Source: Bryobacterales bacterium (GTDB lineage Bacteria > Acidobacteriota > Terriglobia > Bryobacterales > Bryobacteraceae). Taken from it: a stretch of DNA of 14,077 bases. Position numbers and translations under genes: made by a program. Numbering within the stretch: position 1 is the first letter of the stretch; every line of letters begins with the position of its first letter. This document shows positions 1 through 6,761 of this stretch, in pieces. Under the pieces are notes generated by a model. The model searched no databases. It saw only the letters and a list, made by a program, of their open reading frames with translations, and was not told the origin of the DNA. The stretch spans positions 16,114-30,190 of the forward strand of contig DOZZ01000260.1 of the NCBI GenBank assembly GCA_003517725.1. Direction: 5' to 3'.

Positions 1-2
1 TC

Positions 3-1325
3 TTGGGGCCGTACACTGAGGGTGTGTGGAAAGCGCTTCGGTTTTTGACGACCGACCGCTTGCGGTGGATCGAGCGCCTCGGCCGGGAGTATGGCGACTT
101 CGGGCGCGAGCGCATCGGGTCGCGGCGGCTGGTGCTCGTGAATACGCCGGAGATGGCGCAGCAGGTGCTCGTGGAACGCGCCGAACACTTCGTGAAGTCG
201 CCGGCGCTGCGCGTCCTCTCGCGGCCGCTGCTGGGCGAGGGGTTGCTGACCTCGGATGGCGAAATGCATCGGCAGCACCGGCGTCTGGTCGCCCCGGCCT
301 TCGCGCACCAGCGCATCATGCGCTATGCCGGATTAATGAGCCGGCATGCCGCCGCCGCAACTGTTGACTGGACCGACAGGCCGCGCGAGATGCTCGCCGA
401 TATGACGCGCCTGACGCTCGGTATCGTCGGCGAGGCTCTGTTCAATGCGGACCTTCTGGCGGAAGCCGATGAACTCGGCCGGTCCATCACGGCCGCCATG
501 CGCTATGCCACGCGGCAGATGCGAAGCTTGTTTCCTCTCACAGCCAACTGGAACACGCCCGCGGCGGTTCGCACGCGCAAAGCGATCGCCCGGCTGGACC
601 AGACTATCCTGGGTCTGATCGAGAAGCGCCGCGCCAGCGGCGAGGATCAGGGCGATCTGCTCTCAATGCTGTTACTGGCCAGCGAGGAAGACGGACAGGG
701 TCCGCGAAGCCTCACCGACCTGCAGGTGCGTGACGAGGCCATGACTTTGTTCATCGCCGGCCACGAGACCACGGCTAATGCCACTACATGGGCTCTGTAT
801 CTGCTGGCGATGCACCCGGAAATTCAGCTGCGTTTGCAGTGCGAGGTGGACGGGGTGCTGGGCGGCCGGGCTCCCGAGTTCGCCGACTTAGCGCGCCTGC
901 CCTACGCACTGCAAGTCTTCAAGGAAGCGCTCCGCCTGTATCCACCGGGGTACGTGCTGGGGCGCCAGGTCGCTTCACCAGTTACGATCGGCAAACACGC
1001 GCTTGAAACCGGCGAGATCGTCCTCATCAGCCCTTACCTCTTGCATCGCAGCCCGCGCTATTTTCCGGACAGCACACGTTTCGACCCGGACCGCTTTACG
1101 CCGGAGAGCGAAGCCGCGATTCCACGCTTTGCCTATCTTCCGTTTGGCGCCGGACGGCGCGTCTGCATCGGCAATCAGTTCGCGCTGATGGAAGGACAGA
1201 TTATCCTGGCGACACTCGCGACCACCCACACTTTTCGAGCGCTCACTAGCAAGCCGCGGGAGAGCGAAGCACTCTTCACGTTGCGCCCTCGCGGCGGCAT
1301 GCCGTTACGAGTGGAGCGCCGGTAG
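3..1325 (+). CDS. Cytochrome P450, 5' end cut by window edge
   Basis: Heme-thiolate monooxygenase that hydroxylates or otherwise oxidises a small hydrophobic substrate; the substrate cannot be told from sequence. All three P450 signatures are intact, counting from the TTG at base 3. The I-helix oxygen-activation motif AGHETT is at about residues 252-257. The K-helix E308-x-x-R311 lies in FKEALRLYPP. The heme loop FGAGRRVCIG is at 381-390, with C388 as the proximal iron ligand. The 440 visible residues nearly fill the usual 440-460, but the proline-rich start seen in this family is missing. The true start is therefore probably a little to the left of the window and the TTG is unlikely to be it. 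There is no membrane anchor in the visible part, so it is likely a soluble bacterial class enzyme needing a separate ferredoxin or reductase; none is encoded next to it. It converges on the next gene with a 2-base gap. Confidence 0.96.
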   Translation: MGPYTEGVWKALRFLTTDRLRWIERLGREYGDFGRERIGSRRLVLVNTPEMAQQVLVERAEHFVKSPALRVLSRPLLGEGLLTSDGEMHRQHRRLVAPAFAHQRIMRYAGLMSRHAAAATVDWTDRPREMLADMTRLTLGIVGEALFNADLLAEADELGRSITAAMRYATRQMRSLFPLTANWNTPAAVRTRKAIARLDQTILGLIEKRRASGEDQGDLLSMLLLASEEDGQGPRSLTDLQVRDEAMTLFIAGHETTANATTWALYLLAMHPEIQLRLQCEVDGVLGGRAPEFADLARLPYALQVFKEALRLYPPGYVLGRQVASPVTIGKHALETGEIVLISPYLLHRSPRYFPDSTRFDPDRFTPESEAAIPRFAYLPFGAGRRVCIGNQFALMEGQIILATLATTHTFRALTSKPRESEALFTLRPRGGMPLRVERR

Positions 1326-1327
1326 TC

Positions 1328-1987
1328 TCATTCCTCGGTCAGCCAGCTTTGGGCGAGCATCGCGGAATATTCAGACGAAGCGTACAGCTCGAACACAAAT
1401 TCATCTCCGGTCAGCGGCAAATAAGGCACTAGGTTCTGGAAACACAGGAAAAGGTAGTCGGCGACACGGTGATAGTTTGCCGCGCAGACCGGCGCGACGG
1501 AGGCCTCGGTCGGGGGCTCGCCGAAGCACGCCGACAGTCCGAACGCCCGCGAGAAAACGCCTTTGAAGTCCGCCACACCCCAGGTCGCCAGCTTAGCGGC
1601 TACCGTGTTGGGCGGGCTCTCCACCAACAGCGCCGCAAAACTTTGCACGCGAATCCCGAGCTTTTGCAGCTCCGGCTGGCGGCTCGAAAAATCCGCGCAT
1701 TGCTCGGCCCACCGCATCAGGTCTTTGCCCAGAAAATACAACATCCGCATTTCTTGGATACGGCCCCGCAGCACGATCTCTTCGAGACCCGCGGTATCGC
1801 CGCCTTCGCCCGGCAGCAGGCCCTTCAAGGTCAGCATGGCCTTCGACCCGGCCAGCAGTTGCGTGGTGGTATCGCCGCCGGCGAAGGGATGCAGAATCAG
1901 CGGTGGCAAAGTGCGCGGTTCGCGGCTGGAGAGAATATCGGCGGTGGATGGCAATTCGTTACTTACTGATCGGCGGTTTTGCGCCAA
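1328..1987 (-). CDS. Unrecognised 219-residue protein, last gene of the cdh-like/uxaA/dsbA-like run
   Basis: I do not recognise a family. The protein has no signal peptide and no clear membrane segment, so it is probably cytoplasmic. Residues 1-35 are polar and proline-containing and look disordered. From about 45 to 130 it looks mainly helical, with a charged stretch GRIQEMRMLYFLGKDLMRW near 75-93. The C-terminal third is aromatic-rich and carries three cysteines (C154, C168, C182) besides C97. The start is uncertain: it is a TTG at 1987 lying 12 bases after the stop of the DsbA-like gene, with no convincing Shine-Dalgarno sequence. Another TTG lies eleven codons in, and the first ATG is only at residue 51. 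Compositional and codon character match its neighbours, and the frame is open to within 2 bases of the P450 stop, which supports a real gene. Co-transcription with the DsbA-like gene is inferred from spacing only. Confidence 0.75.
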   Translation of the reverse strand: MAQNRRSVSNELPSTADILSSREPRTLPPLILHPFAGGDTTTQLLAGSKAMLTLKGLLPGEGGDTAGLEEIVLRGRIQEMRMLYFLGKDLMRWAEQCADFSSRQPELQKLGIRVQSFAALLVESPPNTVAAKLATWGVADFKGVFSRAFGLSACFGEPPTEASVAPVCAANYHRVADYLFLCFQNLVPYLPLTGDEFVFELYASSEYSAMLAQSWLTEE

Positions 1988-1999
1988 AACTGCAGGTCG

Positions 2000-2965
2000 T
2001 TACTTTACGCCGATCTTAGCCAACCCGGCGTCGCACCCGCAGGCTTCTCCCGCGTTCTTGGCGGTCTGCTGGTAGCCGATCTCGTAGTCGATGACGCGGC
2101 GCAACTCGGGCCAGTTCACGGCCCCCACCAGCGGCCGTCCGTTCACGAACATCGTCGGCGTCGAGCCCACGTTCACGCGTTTGCCCAACGCGATGGTGCG
2201 CTGGACTTCGGCTTCGGTGGCCGGTGCAGCCTGGCAAGCCTCGAGCTTGGGTTGATCCAGGTGCTGCGCCTCGGCCCAGTCGTGCACGCGGCTGTGCAGA
2301 TCGTCCACCGTCTTGATTTCCGCCTGATGCTCGAAGATCCAGTCGTGAAATTCCCAAAACTGCGCCTCGCTCTGGTGGTACACGCAGCGTCCGGCCAGCG
2401 CCGCGGCGTGCGCCCACGGATGAATGGTCTCGAGCGGGAAATCCAGATAATACAAGTGCACGTCCTTGGGATAAGCGGCCAGCAGGTTCTCGCGCAGGGT
2501 TTTCGCCTGCTGCCGGCAATACCTGCACTCGAAATCGCTGAACTCCACCATCGCCACGGACGCCCCTTGCGTGCCGATCTGCGGCTGGTACTCGACGTTG
2601 AGCTTGGCGAGATCGGGCTGGAACGGGTTTTTGGCGACGTCGTAGATCATGCCGCGCACGATCTTCTGGCCGTTTTTGGAGATGAAAAATTTCTCGTCCT
2701 GTTTGGCATTGCCGGACTCGGCGTGGACCGTCACTTCTTCAAAGCCCGGGAGCTCGGAGGGCTGCGGATCGCCAACGCTCACCTGGATCGGCTGCGGCCA
2801 AACAAAAAGGTGCCGAACATAGGCTTCGAAAGTGGCTTTATCGAGCGCGCTGGCCTTGGACGTGACGGATTTGGATGCGGGCTGCCGCGCCGCATGCTTC
2901 ACATTGGGGGGCTGAGATAGCGCCAAACCCGCCGTCAGAGCTATGGCGATTGCAAATCGACGCAT
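2000..2965 (-). CDS. Exported DsbA-family thiol:disulfide oxidoreductase
   Basis: Periplasmic thioredoxin-fold enzyme expected to form or rearrange disulfides in exported proteins. A signal peptide is visible (MRRFAIAIALTAGLALS, residues 1-17). Residues 40-125 form an extra N-terminal domain, and the thioredoxin domain with its helical insert starts near 135. The active site is C147-R-Y-C150 in the context EFSDFECRYC. The cis-proline loop is VGSTPTMFVNG, with T269-P270 before the last strand. A C309-G-C311 pair near the C-terminus is an additional possible redox motif. At 321 residues it is longer than E. coli DsbA (about 208), and it resembles the two-domain DsbA/FrnE-like proteins of acidobacteria. 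The ATG is 4 bases after the dehydratase stop, so translation is probably coupled. There is no DsbB-like partner in the window. Family is secure; oxidase versus isomerase role is not. Confidence 0.92.
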   Translation of the reverse strand: MRRFAIAIALTAGLALSQPPNVKHAARQPASKSVTSKASALDKATFEAYVRHLFVWPQPIQVSVGDPQPSELPGFEEVTVHAESGNAKQDEKFFISKNGQKIVRGMIYDVAKNPFQPDLAKLNVEYQPQIGTQGASVAMVEFSDFECRYCRQQAKTLRENLLAAYPKDVHLYYLDFPLETIHPWAHAAALAGRCVYHQSEAQFWEFHDWIFEHQAEIKTVDDLHSRVHDWAEAQHLDQPKLEACQAAPATEAEVQRTIALGKRVNVGSTPTMFVNGRPLVGAVNWPELRRVIDYEIGYQQTAKNAGEACGCDAGLAKIGVK

Positions 2966-2969
2966 GCGC

Positions 2970-4508
2970 CTACATTACCGGGCCGATGCGCCACGGCACA
3001 AATTCCTGATGGCCCAGACGTTCGGCACAGGTCTTCTCGCCGGAGGCCACGCGCAGGACCATGTCGAAGATCTCGCGGCCGACCTCGCGGACGGTTTTGT
3101 CGCCGTCCGCAATGGCGCCGGCATTAAGGTCCATGTTGTCGGTCATCCGCTGGTAAGTGGTGGTGTTGCTCGCGACTTTGACGACTGGCACCGAGGGGAA
3201 GCCGATGGCGCTGCCCCGCCCCGTGGTGAACACAATCAAATTGCAGCCGCCCGCGGCCAAGCCGGTCAGCGAGACCGGGTCGTAACCCGGCGTGTTCATG
3301 AAGACAAATCCCGGCGTGGTGACGCGTTCGGCGTAATCCACGGCATCGGTCAGCGGCGAGGTGCCGGCCTTGGCGACGGCGCCCAACGATTTCTCGAGAA
3401 TATTAGTCAGGCCGCCGACTTTGTTGCCCGGGGACGGGTTGTCGTCGAAGCTGCCGCCGAAGCGGCTCAGATACTTCTTATAGCCGGTGACGAAGCCCAG
3501 CAGCTTGTCGGCGACTTCGCGGTTGCGCGCGCGCTTCACCAGCAAATGCTCGGCGCCGAAAATTTCGGTGGTCTCGGCCAGCACCGCCGTGCCGCCCTGC
3601 TCGGCCAGCAGATCGGAGCAGTAGCCCAGCGCCGGATTGGCCGTGATGCCGGAAAACGAATCCGACCCGCCGCAGTTCAAACCAACGATGAGCTTCGAGG
3701 CCGGCACTTCGGTTCGCTTCTCGGCCGCGACTTGCTCGACCAACTGGCGAATTTCGCGCCGAGCCACCGAGAGTGCGCCACGCGTGCCGCCGCTATCCTG
3801 CAGCGTCATGCCCACCAGGCGACTGGTACGCGCGGCTTTGGTTCCCAGGTAATGGTCGATCTGGTTGACCTCGCAGCCCAGGCCCAGAATGATCGCGGCG
3901 CCGATATTGGGATGCGCCAGCACGCCCGCCAGCGTGCGCTGCAACTGGTCGGTGTCCGGGCCGATCGACATGCCGCAGCCTTCACCGTGTGGAAACGCCA
4001 CCACGCCGTCGATGTTGGAGGGCAGGTGCTCTTCGGCGAAGCTCTGAGCAATCAACTCCGAGGTGTGGGCCGCGCAATTGCTGGCCGCCACCACGGCAAT
4101 GTAGTTGCGCGTGCCGACGCGGCCATCCTCTCTCAGAAAGCCCATGAACGTGGGCCCATTGGCCGGCGCCACGGGCAGCGCGATTTCGCGATCCGGATAT
4201 TCGTAATTGAACGACAGCTCTTCGAAGCTGACGTTGTGCACATGCACGTGCTCGCCCGCCTCGATGGGGCCGCGCGCGCGTCCGATGGCCTGCCCGTAAC
4301 GGTGGATCACTTCGCCCGGCGCGATGTGTTCGAGGGCGATTTTGTGGCCCGCCGGCACGTGGCTCTTTACTTCCACCGGCTTGCCCTCGATGCGCAGCAG
4401 GGCGCCCGGTGCGAGCGGCACGCGCGCGATGGCGACGTTGTCGGTGGCATGCAGGTGAATGGCGGAGTTCTCCGCCGTGGGTAACTTGGCAATTTCCAGC
4501 AGGGGCAT
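2970..4508 (-). CDS. uxaA: UxaA/GarD-family sugar-acid dehydratase (altronate dehydratase-like)
   Basis: Cytoplasmic metal-dependent dehydratase. UxaA converts D-altronate to 2-keto-3-deoxy-gluconate in galacturonate use, and the related GarD acts on galactarate. A SAF domain occupies about residues 12-95 (HATDNVAIA at 20-28, GHKIALEHI at 54-62, GEHVHVHN at 85-92). The catalytic part follows: GRVGTRNYI at 129-137, HGEGCG at 174-179, GLGCEVNQ at 209-216, GLNCGGSDSFSGITANPA at 277-294, NPSPGNK at 357-363 and TTGRGSAIGFPSVP at 428-441. Cysteines 178, 212 and 279 are in conserved positions where an iron-type cofactor would be bound. FGAEHLL and the AAGGC segment read more like UxaA; other stretches read like GarD. 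The 512 residues match both (about 495 and 523). It starts 18 bases after the Cdh-like gene. UxaB, UxaC, KdgK and KdgA are not in the window, so the exact acid is open. Confidence 0.9.
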   Translation of the reverse strand: MPLLEIAKLPTAENSAIHLHATDNVAIARVPLAPGALLRIEGKPVEVKSHVPAGHKIALEHIAPGEVIHRYGQAIGRARGPIEAGEHVHVHNVSFEELSFNYEYPDREIALPVAPANGPTFMGFLREDGRVGTRNYIAVVAASNCAAHTSELIAQSFAEEHLPSNIDGVVAFPHGEGCGMSIGPDTDQLQRTLAGVLAHPNIGAAIILGLGCEVNQIDHYLGTKAARTSRLVGMTLQDSGGTRGALSVARREIRQLVEQVAAEKRTEVPASKLIVGLNCGGSDSFSGITANPALGYCSDLLAEQGGTAVLAETTEIFGAEHLLVKRARNREVADKLLGFVTGYKKYLSRFGGSFDDNPSPGNKVGGLTNILEKSLGAVAKAGTSPLTDAVDYAERVTTPGFVFMNTPGYDPVSLTGLAAGGCNLIVFTTGRGSAIGFPSVPVVKVASNTTTYQRMTDNMDLNAGAIADGDKTVREVGREIFDMVLRVASGEKTCAERLGHQEFVPWRIGPVM

Positions 4509-4526
4509 GGCTATGTTGTAGGCTAT

Positions 4527-5063
4527 CTATCTTATTAGAACAGTTTCGTTGATTTGTTGCCCGGCGTGCACGTGCAGCTTACCAGCCACGCGGTGCACCC
4601 AGAGGCCGGCGGCGGCGTCGGGCAGCGGGATATCTTCGGGACCGTCGACGGCTACCCCGCCCTCTTGCTCGGCATCCGGCCTCAGTTTACCGATGTGCAC
4701 GTGCAGGTGGCATTGCGTACGCGCCTTTTCTCCGTTCATGGCCACGCCCCAATCGTCGCCCCACAGCGCGACTGCTTTGGCGATGCAAACCTGCCAGAAC
4801 GCCGCGCGCTGCTCGGGCGTCATGTCGGCAAGCCGAACAACGTTGGTTCGTGGAAGCGCCACGATGCGATTGGGCTTGGTCGGATTGACATCTTTCAAAA
4901 ACAAATAGGGCGCGCCCGCGGCATCGTCGCGCACCGCGCGGTCGAGCGAGCACTCGCGCAGTTCGAGCGTCTCAGGTTTGGCCGCTTCGCAAGCGCAGTT
5001 ATGGATTTCAGCGGTGCAAACCAGCGCCACCAGGCTGCCCGCTATCAGGAGGCCAACTCTCAT
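4527..5063 (-). CDS. CDP-diacylglycerol pyrophosphatase-like protein (Cdh family, HIT superfamily)
   Basis: Probable membrane-anchored nucleotide-lipid pyrophosphatase of the Cdh type, which splits CDP-diacylglycerol into CMP and phosphatidate. Residues 1-20 are a hydrophobic signal or anchor segment. Residues 52-72 (YLFLKDVN..IVALPRTNV) and especially MNGEKARTQCHLHVHIGKLRPD at 109-130 line up by memory with the E. coli Cdh region containing RTQNHFHIHISCIRPD. The histidine triad is H119-x-H121-x-H123, the nucleophile site of HIT enzymes. At 178 residues it is shorter than E. coli Cdh (about 250), lacking a C-terminal part. I chose the ATG at 5063 because it gives a signal segment and has AGGA just upstream; the open frame runs further to 5258 but would cross the divergent gene's start. 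C16, C23, C25 and C38 cluster near the anchor. It heads the four-gene run. A generic exported HIT hydrolase is the alternative. Confidence 0.72.
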   Translation of the reverse strand: MRVGLLIAGSLVALVCTAEIHNCACEAAKPETLELRECSLDRAVRDDAAGAPYLFLKDVNPTKPNRIVALPRTNVVRLADMTPEQRAAFWQVCIAKAVALWGDDWGVAMNGEKARTQCHLHVHIGKLRPDAEQEGGVAVDGPEDIPLPDAAAGLWVHRVAGKLHVHAGQQINETVLIR

Positions 5064-5231
5064 GCATCCTGCAGTATACGGCCTGTGTGTAAATCGAAAG
5101 GTTGTGGCCGCCTCCGTTTCCCCTGTCCGTTCCGATTCGTGCCACGCGTCGGCATATGGCGCGGCCCATCGGGGTTTGTGGGCGGCGTCGGCCCGCGCGG
5201 CCCAATGTCCTAATCGCACTACACTAGACCA
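5064..5231. promoter_or_regulatory. Divergent intergenic region between the Cdh-like and ArnT-like genes
   Basis: These 168 bases separate two divergently read operons and must hold both promoters. I see no near-consensus -35/-10 pair. On the minus strand TATACT (5078-5073) looks like a -10 but ends only 9 bases before the ATG and has no -35 at the right distance. On the plus strand TACACT (5220-5225) ends 6 bases before the ATG at 5232, which would give a leaderless message; it also lacks a -35. A GC-rich GGCC-CGCGC-GGCC hairpin lies near 5189-5202. No small coding frame is convincing here. Confidence 0.35.
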
Positions 5232-6716
5232 ATGTCCTGGGAGCGCCCGCGCTGGCAATGGCTGTTGGCTGCTCTCGCGCTCCTTGCCGCGCTTTGGGTG
5301 CTGTACCTCTATGGCCTCACTGCTTTCGGTCTGGTGACGCCGGACGAGCCGCGCTATGCCGCCATTGGCCGCGCCATGGCCGCGTCGGGCGACTGGGTCA
5401 CGCCGAAATTGTGGGGAACTCCATGGTTCGAAAAGCCCGCGCTGCTGTATTGGATGGTCGCCTCGTCCTTTGCGCTCGGCATCCCCCCGGATCTGGCGCC
5501 GCGCTTACCCGTCGCGCTGTTGAGCATGGCATTCCTGCCGGCTTACTGGTGGCTTTTGCGGCGCGCGTTTGGGTCCGCGGCGGCATGGGCGGCGGTAGTC
5601 TTCCTGTCCACGTCGATTGGCTGGCTGGCCTATAGTCAGGCCGCCGTCACCGATCTGCCGTTGGCTGTTACCTCGTCGCTGGCCATGCTGTTGCTGCTCG
5701 ACGTCCTGCCCGATCGCGTGCCGGAAGTCGGGCGCCTCTGCCTGGTGGCCTTGTGCCTGGCTCTCGCGGTGCTCGCCAAAGGGTTGCTGCCGCTGGTGCT
5801 CGCGCTGCCCGCTCTCTGGATTTTTCGACGCCACTGGAAACGCCTGCTGCACCCCGCGCCATGGGCCGTGTTCCTGCTGACGGCGGGGCCCTGGTATCTG
5901 CTGTGCTGGCTGCGCAACGGATATGTTTTCATCGATGTCTTCTTCGTGCAGCACCAGTTTGGCCGCTTCACCAGCACGGCGCTGCAGCATGTGCAGCCCG
6001 TGTGGTTCTACGTGCCGGTCCTGCTGTTGGGCATGTTCCCCTGGACCCTGATGGTGGTGGCCATTCCCCGCCGGCTGCTGTGGGACGACCCCCGCAGCCG
6101 CTACCTGGTGCTGTGGTTCGCCTGGGGCTTTATCTTTTTCTCGATCGCCCGCAATAAGCTGCCCGGTTATCTGCTGCCGCTGTGGCCCGCATGGATGGCC
6201 CTGGCCGGTTTGGCGGCCATGCGCGTACGGGCCTTCGGCGTGTTGCAGGCCGCCACCGCGCTGATGCTGCTGGCGTGCCCACTCGCAATTGAACTGGCGC
6301 CACTGGCCATGGCCTCCGGAATTAGAAGCATCGTTCCGATTCCGTTGGCCACGGCGATGCATGCCACGCTGCTTCTGCCCCCGGCCTTTCTGTTAGCCGT
6401 GATTGTCTATTTCCTGAACCGCTCCGGCCGGCGTTTGGCAGCTGTGTTGCTGCTGGCCGCCGCGTTTACCGGGCTGGTGCTGGTGGGCAAACGCCTGACG
6501 CTTCCGGCGCTCGATTATTGGGCTTCGGCGCGGTCCCTTTGGAGAAGCCTGCCACCGGCACAGGACGTCTGCGTCGGCGACATTCATCGCACCTGGCGCT
6601 ATGGCTTGAATTACTACTCGGTCACACCGCTGCCGGACTGTTCCGCGCAGCCCCGGGCAACTGTACAAATCCTTCCCGCGGCGCGCCGGCCGCGCGTTGT
6701 AATCTCACGGAAGTAA
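5232..6716 (+). CDS. ArnT/PMT-type (GT39/GT83) membrane glycosyltransferase
   Basis: Polytopic inner-membrane transferase that moves a sugar from a polyprenyl-phosphate donor to a lipid or protein acceptor on the periplasmic side. The GT-C signature is clear: after the first membrane helix (about 10-32) the loop carries D38-E39 in TPDEPRYA, then WGTPWFEKPALLYW at 61-74, the lipid-A transferase-like acceptor loop. AVTDLPL (138-144), AKGLLPLVL (183-191) and RNKLPGYLLPLWP (307-319) match the conserved ArnT helices and the KLP-x-Y lipid-phosphate site. About ten to twelve membrane helices run to residue 420, followed by a short soluble C-terminal domain. Its 494 residues are slightly shorter than ArnT (about 550). 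There is no Shine-Dalgarno before the ATG; I kept this start because it directly precedes the first helix. Whether it adds aminoarabinose or another sugar cannot be told; no arn genes are near. Confidence 0.9.
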   Translation: MSWERPRWQWLLAALALLAALWVLYLYGLTAFGLVTPDEPRYAAIGRAMAASGDWVTPKLWGTPWFEKPALLYWMVASSFALGIPPDLAPRLPVALLSMAFLPAYWWLLRRAFGSAAAWAAVVFLSTSIGWLAYSQAAVTDLPLAVTSSLAMLLLLDVLPDRVPEVGRLCLVALCLALAVLAKGLLPLVLALPALWIFRRHWKRLLHPAPWAVFLLTAGPWYLLCWLRNGYVFIDVFFVQHQFGRFTSTALQHVQPVWFYVPVLLLGMFPWTLMVVAIPRRLLWDDPRSRYLVLWFAWGFIFFSIARNKLPGYLLPLWPAWMALAGLAAMRVRAFGVLQAATALMLLACPLAIELAPLAMASGIRSIVPIPLATAMHATLLLPPAFLLAVIVYFLNRSGRRLAAVLLLAAAFTGLVLVGKRLTLPALDYWASARSLWRSLPPAQDVCVGDIHRTWRYGLNYYSVTPLPDCSAQPRATVQILPAARRPRVVISRK

Positions 6717-6761
6717 TTGATTTGTCAACCTCAAACGTTGTACTCTCGCACGAACCCTTAT

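Noticed and set aside
1320..1330. Possible shared terminator at the P450/219-residue gene junction, and likewise at 7800-7806.
   Set aside because: The convergent genes are 2 and 1 bases apart, and I see no stem followed by a T run in either place.
1979..2920. Open frame of 313 codons on the plus strand, antisense to the DsbA-like gene.
   Set aside because: It mirrors the codon pattern of the DsbA-like gene, which has a signal peptide and the CRYC and cis-proline motifs. The antisense product shows no domain.
2943..4484. Long open frame of 513 codons on the plus strand, antisense to the dehydratase gene.
   Set aside because: It exactly shadows the UxaA/GarD coding frame, whose conserved motifs are unmistakable. 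The antisense protein has a repetitive His/Arg/Ala/Gly-rich composition typical of GC-rich antisense frames.
5073..5102. TATACT as a -10 for the Cdh-like operon.
   Set aside because: It ends only 9 bases before the ATG, which would place most of the ribosome site upstream of the transcript, and no -35 lies at 15-19 bases.
5064..5258. Upstream extension of the Cdh-like gene to 5258.
   Set aside because: It would overlap the start of the divergent glycosyltransferase and place an unconserved Arg/Ala/Trp-rich stretch before an obvious signal segment. The ATG at 5063 has AGGA upstream.
5505..6362. Open frame of 285 codons on the minus strand within the ArnT-like gene.
   Set aside because: Its Gln/His/Arg/Gly-rich product is the antisense image of a Leu/Ala-rich membrane protein.
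6717..6746. TTGATT-N18-TACTCT as a promoter for the permease gene.
   Set aside because: Both hexamers are weak, and the short gap after the ArnT-like gene makes read-through equally likely.
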